A stretch of DNA of 64,000 nucleotides, taken from assembly GCA_030248215.1 (NCBI GenBank), contig JASANG010003684.1:1-64000 (forward strand), in the 5' to 3' direction. Origin of the DNA: Enoplolaimus lenunculus (Eukaryota > Nematoda > Enoplea > Enoplida > Thoracostomopsidae). Below the pieces are notes generated by a model. The model had not been told where the DNA came from and searched no databases. It was given only the letters and a program-made list of their open reading frames with translations. Positions 24,250 through 37,500 of this stretch are shown here, in pieces; the first letter of the stretch is position 1, and every line of letters begins with the position of its first letter. Both the position numbers and the translations under genes were made by a program.

Positions 24250-24418
24250 CGGGCCCGTAGCCAAGGGGGGTGGCAAAAGGGCTGAGCCCCCTGAAAAAAT
24301 TTTGGCCCCTATAGAAAATTTTCAACCTTCCTTGTTGTAACTCATAGAAAATCCTTGAATGCCCCTCTTGAAATATTTTTAGCCCCCCCCCCAGCAAGGT
24401 GAGCTGGCTACGGGCCTG
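24250..24418. mobile_element. hAT-like MITE, CAGGCCCGTAGCCA family
   Basis: Left CGGGCCCGTAGCCA, right TGGCTACGGGCCTG, core ATAGAAAATTTTCAACCTTC. Flanks TCCTGTAC and CCCGGTAC match at 6 of 8. About 169 bp with no coding capacity. Confidence 0.8.
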
Positions 24419-25245
24419 CCCGGTACATTTGACGGGCTTCACAGGCGGTACACTGGATAGGTCGAATAATTCTTAGAAGCGATAATTTTTGTCTTTTACG
24501 TATATTGTCGTATTTTGACCTTTCTAAAATCGAAAAGGTGTGTTGCTATTATGCTTTTGCTACATTTATAAGCAGCTAAGGGTACTGCCAACGCTAACTG
24601 TGTACACATACATAGTTTTAATTCGTAATCTATGACAAGTAGTAGCCAAATTCTCTTAAGTCATATAACGCAAGCAATAATCGTTTTTCATACAGACCTA
24701 GGCATGCGCGTTTCATCCGAAAAAGACGCCTATGTTTATTTTTGTTGATAAATTAGTTTAAGCGAGCGAATCTGTGAAATTATGCTCTATAAACTCACTG
24801 GTCCGTTTTGTTGCCTTGTACCTTTTGAAACAGGAACTAGGGACTTGGGGCGCCCATTCACTCGGCAAGAATGTTTTAGTCTATGTTATATTTGCGAAGT
24901 CTATATTGGTCGTAGCCGGATTATTCTGGGTTTTAGTAACTTTTATATACCTACTCGTTACATTTTGTGTCACCTTGTATGCATTTAAAGTGTTCAACAT
25001 TTTGAATCAAAATCTCTATAGTTCCTTTAAAAATCGCAATTCTTGATTATGTTTCAGATGTACTATGCATTTATCGTTGGCGGCATTTATCGTTGACGCT
25101 TATATACTTTTTCCACAGGCTCAAGCTTAGGTTTCAGAAATGCTTGCCAGAAATGCTTGCCTAATAAGTCTTAGGCGAAAGCTAAACGGTTGCTCAAGGT
25201 TGCTCAAGTGTAAACAATTGCATAAGCATTTACCTGAGTAAGCCA

Positions 25246-25416
25246 CAGCCCGTAGCCAGCTTACCTTGCTAGGAGGGTGGACTAAAAAATTTTCAGGAGG
25301 GACATTCAAGGGTTTTCAATGAGTTACAAGCAAGGAGGTTAAAAATTTTCTAGGGGTGGACGAAAATTTTCCAGGAGGGGCTGAACCCCCCTGGCCCCTC
25401 CTTGGCTACGGGCCCG
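25246..25416. mobile_element. hAT-like MITE, CAGGCCCGTAGCCA family, inverted copy
   Basis: Left CAGCCCGTAGCCAGCTTACC, right CTTGGCTACGGGCCCG. The core is inverted relative to the 24250 copy. Flanks GTAAGCCA and CTAAGCCT share TAAGCC, a decayed 8-bp duplication. Confidence 0.8.
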
Positions 25417-25492
25417 CTAAGCCTTAATTTAAATGCGGCGGCAGTGTACAGATTCAACCCCTATCTCGATATTGTGGGATATTTTTGAAAAA

Positions 25493-25626
25493 ATGCAACG
25501 TATAGTAGTGTTACTTTTCGTTTTCATGCTAGAAAACTGTGTTCCGCTACGCCTACGCCACTGGTTTACATTAGATAACCAATCGGTCGCGTCATTGGTA
25601 CAGCTGGAGTATAAGCGAACACGAAC
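25493..25626 (+). CDS. Possible signal-peptide first exon (weak)
   Basis: From ATG at 25493 the frame gives MQRIVVLLFVFMLENCVPLR, a hydrophobic leader, then RHWFTLDNQSVASLVQLEYK and a match to a donor (GTGAGT at 25627). The frame is also open upstream to an ATG at 25433. No following exon could be tied to it and the protein is not recognised. It may be chance. Confidence 0.15.
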
Positions 25627-26359
25627 GTGAGTCAATAATGCGTGATAGTGTATGTTCATCACGCTTATATGGCGGGAGTACAATATATCGAAGGCGATTG
25701 TTACGACTGTGTACAAGGAGGAGATGCGAAGCTAATTCTCATCCTAAAGTTTCGAGAGAAAATGAACGAAAATGTAGTTTTTACGTGATGATTTGAGCTT
25801 TTCCGAAATGAAATCCTCTGGTTATGCGTGTGGAAAAAACAATATTGTTTTGCGGGATTGAAGCATCACGCATAAACCACTTTCGTGCGATTACCTACAT
25901 AACATATGTATACTACGCATATTTCAGTAGAAATTCATGTGAAAGTAGGTTTATATGATACACAATAAGCCTATTTATTAGTTTAAAGGATTATTATTTA
26001 TCGCTTTGAGTTTCAAAGGTGTCAGATTAGATTGGTGTATAGCTGGATGGATGGTGTAGGTATCTCGGCGTATTGTGTTGCAGCTAAGATTTAATTTTTT
26101 CAAGCTAACTAAATTTCAATTCAGTTCGGTGGTAGGTTGATAACTGGGCGCTTGCACACGTTAGTTTATAACTAATCTTAAGCTTAAATTATGCTAAAAT
26201 GTCAAAACTTCGAGAAAACTTCGGATCACAATTTACAAGAGTAATGAAATTTTTTTGGTTACCCGCCAAGTGTTTTGTAGCAGTATATCTTTCTAGTAAA
26301 TAAGGTAAAACCAATATCGGAATCCGTCTTTGGCTTCGGCAAAAATGTGTTATACGGCT

Positions 26360-26470
26360 CAGGTATTAATTTGCTAAGCTTAGGAACACATTCTTGCAAC
26401 GCTTAGGCTTAGGCTTAGGCGTACGCTTAATCTACTGTTCACGCCCCTAAAAGTACGTAACATTGGCCGA
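26360..26470. mobile_element. Fragment of the TTAGGC-core MITE
   Basis: AGGAACACATTCTTGCAACG, CTTAGGCTTAGGCTTAGGCG, TAATCTACTGTTCACGCCCC, TAACATTGGCC match the right two-thirds of 18438-18630. The left end is missing. The surrounding 25630-28960 shows no supported gene. A degraded GGGCCGTAGCC fragment is at about 27257. Confidence 0.7.
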
Positions 26471-28967
26471 AATGACAATAAATGGTAAAAGTGCTTCAAA
26501 ATGTCCAATTAATACTAACACTCTTTTAACATATTATTGCAAGTAGTACTGAGTTAGCGTGAATGAGTTTATCTTGTTGAAATGTATTTTTAGGTATCAT
26601 CCGGTTGAGCCTTGTAATCTGGCAAAATTTAAACATTTGCGTTTTGTCGTGTTCTTAGAAGTATTTAAGTTTTAAGGCGAGACGATTATAAAGCAATGAA
26701 ACGTTTTGAAAATTGTATCTTGATCCTGTGAAAAGTTAACTGGCGTTTTAACTCTGGCTTCAGCTATAGTAATCACGACAGCGGCAGTCGTTGCGTTTTG
26801 TGAAAACTGACAACGCACAAATGATGATGAAGGAAGAAGAAGAGGAAAATACACACAAGAGAGTGAAATGCGAAACGCTATGAAAACTGGTCAGTTGCTG
26901 CTGCCATTTAGTAGCGTGGACCCAGTGGCGTGTACCAGACGAAGGATGTAGGGGATATATTCCCTCTTTGAACTTATAGCGTGGGGAGGCGAGAAAAAAA
27001 GGCTTGACAGCGAACGTTAGAATAACCGCATTTTATAGCGGTCTAAAAAATTTTGTGCAAGAAGTTATAACCTCTCGAATTGAAATTTTGGCTACGCCAA
27101 TGAGCGTGACGCATATATGTGTATATACTATACGTATAATATCTCTATGCTCAGCTGTATATTTTGTATTGATGGCTGGCTAACTAGAAAATGAGTTTCA
27201 AGGGAACGTTCGGATATGCTCGGTTCGGCCAGAGTCGAGTAAAATGTAGATGAGTCGGGCCGTAGCCGCCAGATCAACATCCTAGGGGGTAAAAATGTTT
27301 GAGGTTGGCCACGCAAGCATTTCAGATTACTTAGAAGCGATGATGAAACTTTCCTGTGGGAAGGGCAAAATTGCTGTTAAAGGGGCTGAGCTGCAATGCT
27401 CCCCTTATGCGGCGTTTGCTTGACAAAAGCGAAACCGCGTTCGCCGTCATGATGTTGAAGATAATGTAGTTTTGAGAACGCTGAGAATAGTTGTCGTGGT
27501 TTATTGACTTAAAAGTGGTTCGAGTGATTCTTGCAACGACGTGAGCTTTTCCTAGGTACGTAACGTACGGATACGATTTAAGTAGGGGGTGGGTTAGTTT
27601 GGCTTTGTTAGCGCTGTGGTTTAAACTGTTTTAACACGGAGTAATTTCGACTCGATTGAAGCTTTCCATTTGGGTTCGATTCCAAGAGTGGAGAGATTGT
27701 TTACGTGGAGAAAATATAAAGTTTTAACACTTCCGGAGCCGCAGAGACGAAGTACGCGTGTTAGATCTTGGGGAGGGGCAAGGTTTCTGTTTAGTTTTAA
27801 ATTGTGAAAAATTGGAGGTACTCTGAGATGGAAGAAGCCCCGTTTATTATTGCTCCCAGCTGCCCCTTGTGGTAGGGGGAGGTGGTAGGAAATTAAGCGA
27901 TTCGGAATGAGGATGGAATTGCTGTTTGAGCGACGTTTGAAAATGTTGTTAGCCTTGTAAAGATAAGCGAACGAAGATGTATTTTAAAATTTATTTTCAA
28001 GCGTTGATGATTTGCCTTTTCAGGTCTCAGCGACGCGCAGTTTGTATAGCTCGTTTAAACCATCGTTTGATAGTTCACAAGCAGAGCTCTTGCGGACATG
28101 GTTTCACACGAATACGCAACTGCATTGAGAATTTTTGATGTTTTTAAAATTTAAATGAAGCAGACAGGGCAATATTATTGTTTTTGTTGAGCAAATATTT
28201 TCATTTTACACCCTCATGCTGCTATTTTGCTGTTTAATTTACCAATTATCAACTAATTTAATCCGTACAACGTCGTGCTTGCAGCGGACAAACTGTACAC
28301 TGAAAAGTTGGACGATAATTGAAATTTAAGAAAAAAAAAGCATTGTGGTTTGAATTGGAAAACATATTATAAAGTCAAAGCGATTAAGCTGTCAAAACCA
28401 GGAAGAGGCCGAAGTTTGTTTTCAATTTATCTTTCAACTTCAATAAATGTTCCAACTTTCATTTAGTTATAAAAGGTTTAGTTTTGATTTACAAACTAAA
28501 AACTATCGCTGAATCTTCATGAACATTTCATACACAATGCTGGTAGGTGTTTAGCAAACTAAACCGTACTTACGCATGGTTAATCTGAATTGATTCGTTC
28601 AGTGGGTTGCCCAGAGTTCCAGTTTATGTTCTGTCAAGGCTTTGTTTATTCAGGCGACTGGTGTAGGCAATACAATGCTTTCATCGCGTGTCGCTATACC
28701 CGGATTTTATGGATAGTGTAATGAAAACGTGTTGGTCGTTTGCGGTCTTCTTCTTGCTCGCCTTTGCCGTAAACTGGCTTGATTTTTAAAACTTTTTTTG
28801 CGTACTGGGTGTTTGCGATTCTCTCATCACAGCGAGACAGCATGGTCTCACAGTAACTATTCCATCATCTGGCGCCGTACTATTTATTTGCTGAGTAACA
28901 AAACAATTTTTGACCAGTGATTGTGAATTTGATGTGCAATAGTGAGCAAATTAACAATTAGCACTTG

Positions 28968-29153
28968 CGGGCCCGTAGCCAGGAGGGTAATAGGAGGGCC
29001 AGGGGGAGCTGCGCCCCGCTGTAAAAATTTTGCATCACCCCTAGAAAATTTTCAACCTTACTTGTATGTAAGTCATCGAAAACCCTTGTATGCCTTGCCT
29101 GAAAAATTTTTAGGCCCCCCTAGCCTAGCAAGGTGAAACTGGCTACGGGCCTG
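28968..29153. mobile_element. hAT-like MITE, CAGGCCCGTAGCCA family
   Basis: Left CGGGCCCGTAGCCAGGAGGG, right AACTGGCTACGGGCCTG, core ACCCCTAGAAAATTTTCAAC. Flanks AGCACTTG and AGCAACCG match at 5 of 8. Open frames through it (64 codons) are by-products. Confidence 0.8.
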
Positions 29154-29159
29154 AGCAAC

Positions 29160-30403
29160 CGTTAAATCGCACGGAGTAGTGCATGACTTTTCTAGGGCAG
29201 AAAAGTTTTTCAGATTCAACAAACATTGTGAAACTTAAATCCGGCTAGAACACAATTGTAAAGTGCAACAAAATTGCACAACACAAATGTGTTAAGAGTG
29301 GAATGCCGACATGCATCAAAATGCTACATACTATATATGTGCGCACTTCGCAGTGAAGTGACTAAATAGAATGGTTCGCTGCAAATCACTTAGTCGCTTA
29401 TGCTTAAATTCGTTGTGACCAAATCGTCACTTAGTAGTCCGAGATACAGGTAATAAAATTGTTAATTTTGCGTTTTATATGATTTTTGTTGCGTTCAGTG
29501 ATTTTGTCACAATTTGTTTGTTATGTAATTCTGAAGAAAATGAACTATAAATGTACTTGTTGGGCGTAGTTAGGCGGCATGTTTTTGAAAATTTAGTTTT
29601 ATTTCTGAACGCATTGCGGTGTGCGACCCCTGCGACGCAGTAAAGTTTCGCGCAGCCATTATTATTATACGTTTGGATTATTTTAAAACATGATTTTGTA
29701 TAAGGTTTAGCACTAAAGTGGGGTTTGACCCTTCTCGCTCACAAGTTTTTTAAGTATTATTATTATTTTGCGCGGCAGTGCTTTTAAAGATTTCTGGATC
29801 CGTCACTGGTATCGTAATATGCAAGCGACTATGTTGCGGTAGCACTAAATATCTATAGTTAATTTCGATTGCTAACGTTGTTTCGTGCTCTTATATGCTT
29901 ACATTTTTGTTTTTGTTTATGTATAGCGAACTAATGTTCGCAACTTAATATGTACTTGTAAATTTCACTGTTCTGTCGAGTGTACCGGTGTTCGCATGAA
30001 ATTTGAACAAAATTATAATTGATGCTTACTTTTTTGTATGAATTGAAAGCGTTGTAGCGTTCACGACTTGGACTTCTAGTCTTTCTGCAAGTTTACTTAT
30101 AGCCAGGCTGTTGATTCATTAACCCAGTGATTGAAAAGAAAACATTGAATTTATAGTTTTGTCTCGTTTATAAACTAAAATGTCAAGTGTTGATTGCTTG
30201 TTTATACTATTCAAACGTAACTTATGCATGTGGCTAGATGGTATTAGCAGCGACTTATGTCTGTCGTTTAGCCTTTAAGTTTGCTCAAAAACTTAATGCA
30301 CACGGTACAATCGGTAGGTTTATTGCGGTCATCGCGTTTACGTCATTCAATGCAATTTTCGGTTATAACTTAAAGCACTTTTGTAACGCATTAAGTAGCA
30401 GAT
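29160..30403. other. No exon recognised upstream of the traced phosphatase exons
   Basis: The FERM domain exons expected upstream were looked for here and further left by eye and not found. 29787-29805 (TTCTGGATCCGTCACTGG) is the complement of the GGCGGATCCAG hAT-like end type. CACTTCGCAGTGAAGTG at about 29345-29361 is a short inverted repeat. Confidence 0.5.
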
Positions 30404-30660
30404 AATGGCTGGGTTTCTGAAATCTTAAGTATTTACTTAAGTTATGCTTAAGTAATTACTGAAGTCGCTCACTTAAGTGAATAGTTAATTTTCAAGCACA
30501 CCAAACAAGGCCATTGTCATGACAAGAAATTAACAGTTTTGCTTTATTTTAAGGAGACGTCATGCGTCTACAGTTTCAATTAGGCCAAGGGTATTATGCC
30601 TGTAACACGTACTAAGTTCTAAGGCGTACTTATTAAGTTGGCTTTTGGAAACCCATCCAT
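30404..30660. mobile_element. Probable TIR MITE next to phosphatase exon A
   Basis: Left TAATGGCTGGGTTTCTGAAA, right TTTTGGAAACCCATCCATTG, which are inverted with mismatches. Next to the left end is a cluster of ACTTAAGT-type palindromes (30422-30480). It sits about 85 bp before the exon A acceptor. Confidence 0.6.
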
Positions 30661-30745
30661 TGACTTACCTGTTGGCCATTCATTACAGCGTACAGAAACT
30701 GATATGATGCCAACTATCAAATCACTTTTTTGTTATTATTTTCAG

Positions 30746-31347
30746 TGATGCCGGCGCAGCGGTAACAGTTGTTGGCGACGACGGTCGAACAGGTGTTCAC
30801 ACAGTCAGCGGCACTGTTTCTCATCAAGTTGCAAAGCAGCGTCACGCCGCATTATCAAATCAACGGAGCAACAACGGCGGCAACAACCACAACAGCAGCA
30901 ATCGCAATGGTTCTGGTGGCTCAATGTCGAATCTACATTCAAACAGCAATGGTAATTATGGAATCCGTTCGTCTCAGCAACAGCAATACCATAATTCGCC
31001 ACAGCATTCCACCACTGATAATGCCGTTATTTCGACGTCGTCTCCAATGGGCGGATCTGTCCCACTACAGCAACACCAGAAGCAATTGAAGAAACACGCG
31101 GCGCCGCAACCACAGGCGCCGTTACGGCAACGCCAATCAACGCCGCAGCAAAGCCAGCGATTAAATCGCTCGCATGAGACAACGTTTGGCGTCGACGAAA
31201 ACGGAGATGGCGATGGCAATTGCGTTGATTCAACAATTGCTAGTGTTGCTAATGGATATACGAATCGATGTCGAAATGGCGGAAATCCGGAAGCTAATGG
31301 CGTTGCAGTTGGCCGAAGTCGGTATCAGCAACAACAACAGCAGCCGC

Positions 31348-31444
<97 letters not shown>

Positions 31445-31598
31445 GCAGCAGCAGCAGCATATGTTAATTGCATCTACTTCAAAATTGCTCAACGGTGTAC
31501 TGGACGATGACAGCTTGGTCGAACGCACGTATGAGATACCGCAGAATCAGTCGCAGTTCAGCGCATCAGGTCCGCCTGTTACAAGACAGTCGAATTCG
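30746..31598 (+). CDS. PTPN4: PTPN4-like exon A: linker with polyQ
   Basis: Acceptor TTATTATTTTCAG precedes base 30746 and donor GTGAGT starts at 31599. The exon opens with one base of a split codon, then reads [20 protein letters not shown] and on into Asn/Ser/Gln/His-rich sequence without a stop for 284 codons. It is the first exon that can be tied to the gene, through in-phase joining to the next one. No known domain is visible. The frame runs open a little beyond the donor, but that tail ends at a stop inside the intron. Confidence 0.8.
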
Positions 31599-34500
31599 GT
31601 GAGTTTTACATCGGTGATAATTGCTGTAACTTTCGAACCAGCACATGATGAGGCTCGAAATTCAGCATATTGTTCGTGTTTGATTTGCCCTACTTCTGTA
31701 CTAGGTTTGAGATCTGCATTCGCAGATGTTCGTCCGTCAGTTTGAAAACCGATCTCGAACTGATGATAGGTGCTATACGCATTTGAGATTATGGGCCCAG
31801 CTTTCAGCCTTGTGTATTTTTTGGTGGAATCATGTCACAACCAACTGTGTGCTTCATTGTTTGCAAAAGCTTATGATATCAACAATTCATATATTGTGGC
31901 ATTTTGCTAAAAGCTGCGTATAACTTTTCATTCATATTTTCTAGCATGGTGCTTTTATCCGTGCCGGTTCTTCAGTGATATCATCAAATAGCGGCAGCGG
32001 TGCTAGCAATGCCCGTCGTGGTCAGAATGGCTTTAGCAGCGGTGGTGTAAATGTAATTACTAACGGCAACTATAACTCGAACAAAAACGACGTTTACGAC
32101 AAAGTCACTACCGGCACTTCGTCACTGAATCGTAATTATCCAGACGGTCAATTACAACAACAGAACAACATTAACCGCAGCAGCAACAACAACAACGGGA
32201 CAACACGGCATGCATTGTCGAATAGTCAAACTCATTTGGTTTCAACCTCAACTGCATCAGCATCGCCATCGTCGTCATCTCCATCACCACTGGCGTTGAG
32301 CCAAAATCACCCCACTGTATCGGGCGGCGACCACCATCAAAATCACGACCGATATCAACAACGAACGATGAGTCCATCGCGGGCTACAGCAACAACAACA
32401 GTAGTCAGCACGTCCAATGCAATAGTAAACGGCCACGGACCGTCCGAATATAACAACAGGTCGCGCGACTCACCTCCAGCAATGCATTCATCACGTCTTG
32501 CGCCAGGTTACACCAGTCAGCGAGCGTACGGCCCACCGGGCGCGGTGCCGTTATCAGCGTCGTCGAATGCGGACAGTGCCATGGTTATGATGAAATCGCC
32601 TCTGCTGAATGGTCGCCGCTCATCGGCAACTGGACCATGCGGCAGTAGCCCAGGATCGAATGCAAGTGGCCATCATCGTCCACTTGTTTCGCAACAACCG
32701 TGTCAGCCAGCTGGTGCGCCACCACCGCCGTATCGGCCTTTGCTTGGAAAAAGCATTGGCCAGCAACAGCAGCAACTTCGATCATCGTCCTCATCAACTG
32801 CAAGCAATTCTTCGCCGCCTCCGCAACAGCAGGCAATGGTCACTTCTGTGGCTTTGAACTCTTATCACGGCACAGGGACAACAGCTGCTTCCTCATCGAC
32901 GTCGTCTTCAGCGAAATCATCACCGAAACGAATTAGCGCCTCTGGCCTAGCGTCGGAACCACCCCCGTACGGCAGTCACTCGAATTCCCAGAATTGTCCG
33001 GCGACCAAAAATGGTGCTGAATTAATGCAGTATAGCCGAAGTCGCGCTGAAACGGTGGCTGGTGCAAGCAGTGGCGAACCAGTGTCCAATGCTCTAGGTA
33101 CTACGATAAACGATGTCAGAAATCAGTCGCCTCCGGAGGCAGGCCAGATGACAAATAAAGCGCTTGTGAACGGACATTATTCTGACGTTAATGGGCAAGG
33201 AGTTCAACCCTATCCAGTATCAAATGGACCTCCTGGATACGGGACTGCTAATGGATGTAGTCCTGGCAAGCAGCTGCAGTCGCAACCACGCTCGACTTGT
33301 AACGTTAGCCGTCCCAACGGGCATGGGTCCCCAGATGGACAAATAGGCTCTGCAGTTTCAACAGTGATCGATGCTAGCAGTCGGGGAACCAATAACACTA
33401 CTTCGACTGCTGTTTTATCGCCAGATCCGAAATGCTTAACGTTGCCCGGTTTGCTTGCGTCATCGGAGTTTCCATCTGGTAACGGTGGGGTCCGGTATAG
33501 CAGTAGTAATCGAGGCAATATTGCAGGATCGCATGCTCCTCCGTCTAGCAACGCCGATGAAAGCCTTGTAGTTATTCGGTTGAAGCCAGATGCTGGTGGG
33601 CGGTTTGGATTTAACGTAAAGGTAACGTGTGGATGACAAGTCTGATTATTCTGTAGGAATTTTTTTCTATTTTGAATGGCCCGCAGTAAAGCCTTATAGT
33701 TCGAACTTTTTTTGTGCTTAAGTAGAGTTGCCGCGGCATCAAGGATGGTATGAAACGTGGCCAATGGATATTTCTGCAACAATATATTCTGATTTGTCAA
33801 AATATGTGCCTCTTTACTATATGACAGACATGATTTTGTTTCGAAATAAAACGCTGACCACCAGAGCAGTGGCCATGCCTCCGAAACATGTCCTTATTAT
33901 TGTTGTGTAACTTTGTCGACGGGTTTGCGTTTTTATCATTGTTCACAATAGGAAATTAGGAGGTATAGCTGTGCAAAAACTATGCTGCGAAAAGTTTTTA
34001 TGTGGCGTCAGGTACGTAGCAAAGTGCAACTAGATTCGTAAATTAGCGGAAACGGAACGGAAACCGGATAAGGAAAAATACCGAATTTTCGATAGTGAAA
34101 CCAAGTTTCCAGTTGCTCCCTGGTGCGTAGTATACGCATGTTTGAAAATACAAGTCGTAAATGTCATGACCAGGAAAATGATTGTGTATAATATATCGTT
34201 TTTATAGGGTGGTCTTGATCAAAATCATCCAATCATTGTGAGCCGCGTGGCGCCTGGAAGTCCAGCGGATACGTGTTTTCCACGTTTGAATGAAGGCGAT
34301 CAGGTGCTACTCATCAATGGACGCGATGTTACAAGCTACACTCATGATCAGGTACTTTCAACATTTTTTCAAATAACGATTGAATCATTAGTTTTGTGCT
34401 CGAAGAGTTTGCATGGCTGCGTAGCTCAGTGGTTAGAGCAGCGTACTGGTAATCCGTACGTCGTGTCCTCGAGCCCCACCGCATCCGCAGCAAAGTTTTC

Positions 34501-37500
34501 GTGAACGGCTCTATATGGTACTGCATAAGTTAGAATTATTTCCGTTTGATTTTATTACATTTTTTATTTTATTAGTATAGATGATGTCAAACAATTCGCT
34601 TGTCGCAGCTTCATATCTGAAATTCTGCTTATTTGTAGAATAAGTCAGATCCATCACCAACAGATGGTGATAGACAGATAGGTCCTAAAGTATGACACTG
34701 CCTATTTTTAAAACTCCTGATATCGGCGGCGGGTAACGATTTTAAAGTCAAATTCATGATATCTGAACGCATATTAACAAGTTTGACCGTATGTTCCTCA
34801 GTAAGCATTCTGTAAACCAAAGTGAAAGCTTTGACGACATTTAATGAGGCTTATTTGACTTGGACGTTTAACAGTACCGAAGCGCGGTATTAGGCACGTT
34901 TTTGCCGTATTTGGTTTTAGGTTGTAACGTTTATACGATCTGCGCGAGAGTCAATAACGGGAGAATTGACGCTTACTGTTCGTCCGAATGGTGAGTCATT
35001 TAATATTTAACAGCTCTTGTATATTTCCCACCATTTGACGCTTAGACTTAAGCAGTGTTTGATTTGTTCAAGAACTCGTTAATGTTTTTATAAGACTTTT
35101 AATTATTTCTCTGATTATTAGGGTTACTGAAGGGTTTTGGGCGCGATCAATCGGAATAAATTGTTTATAAAACTTCAAGAAAGAAATTAATTAGTCGCGT
35201 AACCAAAAGCTAATTTGCATATTAGCTTATTTAGTTAAGCTAAAATTAGGACTTTTTAAATAATTATTTCAAAAGTATGTCTGAGCTTCGTTCAATACAT
35301 TTTGTTCTACTACGACTGGTTTCACTAATTATTAGGGTTACTGAAGGGTTTTGTGTTCAAGGCATCTGAATAAATTACAAACCTCCAAAACCGAAAGTGA
35401 ATAGTTAGCTAATAACTAATTTGCATATTAGTTTAATTGCTTAAGTGTTTTCGAGTTTCGCTCAATACATGTAGTCCCACTACGCCTGATAATAATTTTA
35501 GGAGATGCATTCTTTTGATATAACATGACTTACAAGCGGACTAAAATTTTTAAACAAGCAAGGATTGTTCTCGTTCGGGCTGAGCCCCCTTGGTTCCCTG
35601 CAATTCCAGACACCGTGGATCCTCCAATATTAATTTTAGTGTACGTTGGCGAAGATGAACCCGAGTTTCAGTATGTTCCCGATACACCACACGTATCAGA
35701 TACTGTACCGCGGTCTGATATGTTGGCGCAATCACTTTTGTTACTCAGGGAAAGTTTAAGTTCTGGTGCTGCGCTCGCTCAATTTGAGGTACGTGTTAAC
35801 TGTATGCTGATGACGTTTAGGTTATGTTATGTACTGCATGCTTATGTGTATAGATAATGGCTAACAAGCTACAAAAGGTGTCTGGATACAGAAAATTATT
35901 ATGTTTGAAGTTGCACAACGCATCGCAATCCAGGAATACACAATGGCACTGTTAGTTCTCTAAGCTGCAGGCTTATTGATGGGGGTCCCTGCTTCGCCCG
36001 GGTTACGGCAGAAATACAGATCAACAGGATTACCTGTAATTGAGAAGCTTAAGACTGTTCGAACTTAGCTGCCCTGAGGGTGGATTTGGGGACATCCTTA
36101 AAAGATGACTACGTAGCTGATAGCAATATTCAATCAAATGGCTCTGAACTAACTTACAATAACGTGTTCTATCCTTAGTTGATTATATAACCGAATAAAA
36201 TGTTTCTTATTCAAAGTTGGACGAGCTAAGCCGCTTTCAAGTTATCACTATTAATTTAGCGGTATTTAGGTGCCATTGGGAATGACTTGGGATTATTTTC
36301 TTTTAAAATTGTCTTCATTCCATGCATTATTAACAAGTACTATATATATAAGGTTATGGTTTTTAACATTTTAAGCAGTTGTATCGGAAAACTCCTGACA
36401 TGACGTTGAGTGTTTATCGACTGCCTGAAAATGTGCACAAAAATCGCTACAGAGACATCGCACCATGTAAGTCTTCACAGCATTTTTAGAATTCTACTGT
36501 CACTGAACTACGACGCAAGACGCAACATTTTACATAATGCCCAAATTAATTACAACTGGCGTTTAAGCTTTATTAATATAGATTAACTAAATTAAACTGC
36601 GCAAGAAAAGATTATAACGGATGTACACAAAATTATTGTGACTAAATGCAAACGGCACGCATAACTCTTCATTGTTTTTCAAATTGCTGTAGAGAACTAT
36701 AATTTAAGTCAAAAATTACGTGGACGCGTGTATACTTTAAATTGAATGTGAATTTATTGGGTGTGTAACTTCACTAGTTTTGAAAGTTTGTGGTACCGTA
36801 AATTATCTTAGCTGGCGGAATATTTTATGTATCATACTCTCACGTTGTAAATACATTTCCTAATGTGCATGAAGCTAAGTGGAATTCTGATACCAATAAT
36901 TCTGGTGCAAATTAATTTGCCGTTCCGGTTCGAATTGCTCGAGTAATATACGCTTTGCATACTGCTAATTTTATGTTTAATGTAGCTTGAGAATTCTATG
37001 ATGTAGCTTGAGATTTTTGCTTTTGCTGTTTGTAGATGATGCAACTCGAGTGGTTCTCAAATCTGCTGCCAGCGGCGATTATATCAATGCAAATTTTGTC
37101 CATGTAAGTGAAATAAATTGTAATTATTTTTGTTTGCATACAAAAAATTTAGAACGTTCCCAGTTGAAGATACACGGAACAACATGTACAAAAAAATTTA
37201 GGAGGTCGCAGATTGAGATTGACGAAACATATTGAATAAAGTTGCAAAAAATATTAGATATCGCGACATAACAGCAAACATTTTGTTGGTTTTTTCGTTA
37301 CTTTTCTCACAGGTTCATACTATAATTTGAAATTGGCCGCTGCTTACATATCTTTGAGAATACAGGCATTCGATTCAACGACAATCACTACTAGAAGTAA
37401 TAATTTTTGTAATAATGTAATAATTTCTTTGTTGCGCGCCAATATAAACGGATTTCGTACTGTGCTAAATCCTCGACTATAAAACAGCAAATCGTCCCAG

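Noticed and set aside
31230-31528. Open frames of poly-leucine, poly-cysteine and poly-asparagine
   Set aside because: They are other-frame and antisense readings of the CAA repeat in the phosphatase exon.
34415-34487. Functional tRNA-Thr gene
   Set aside because: T-stem and anticodon stem mismatches, and a GGT anticodon not normally used by animals.
34238-34504. An 88-codon independent gene
   Set aside because: It is phosphatase exon C running past its donor into the intronic tRNA-like sequence.
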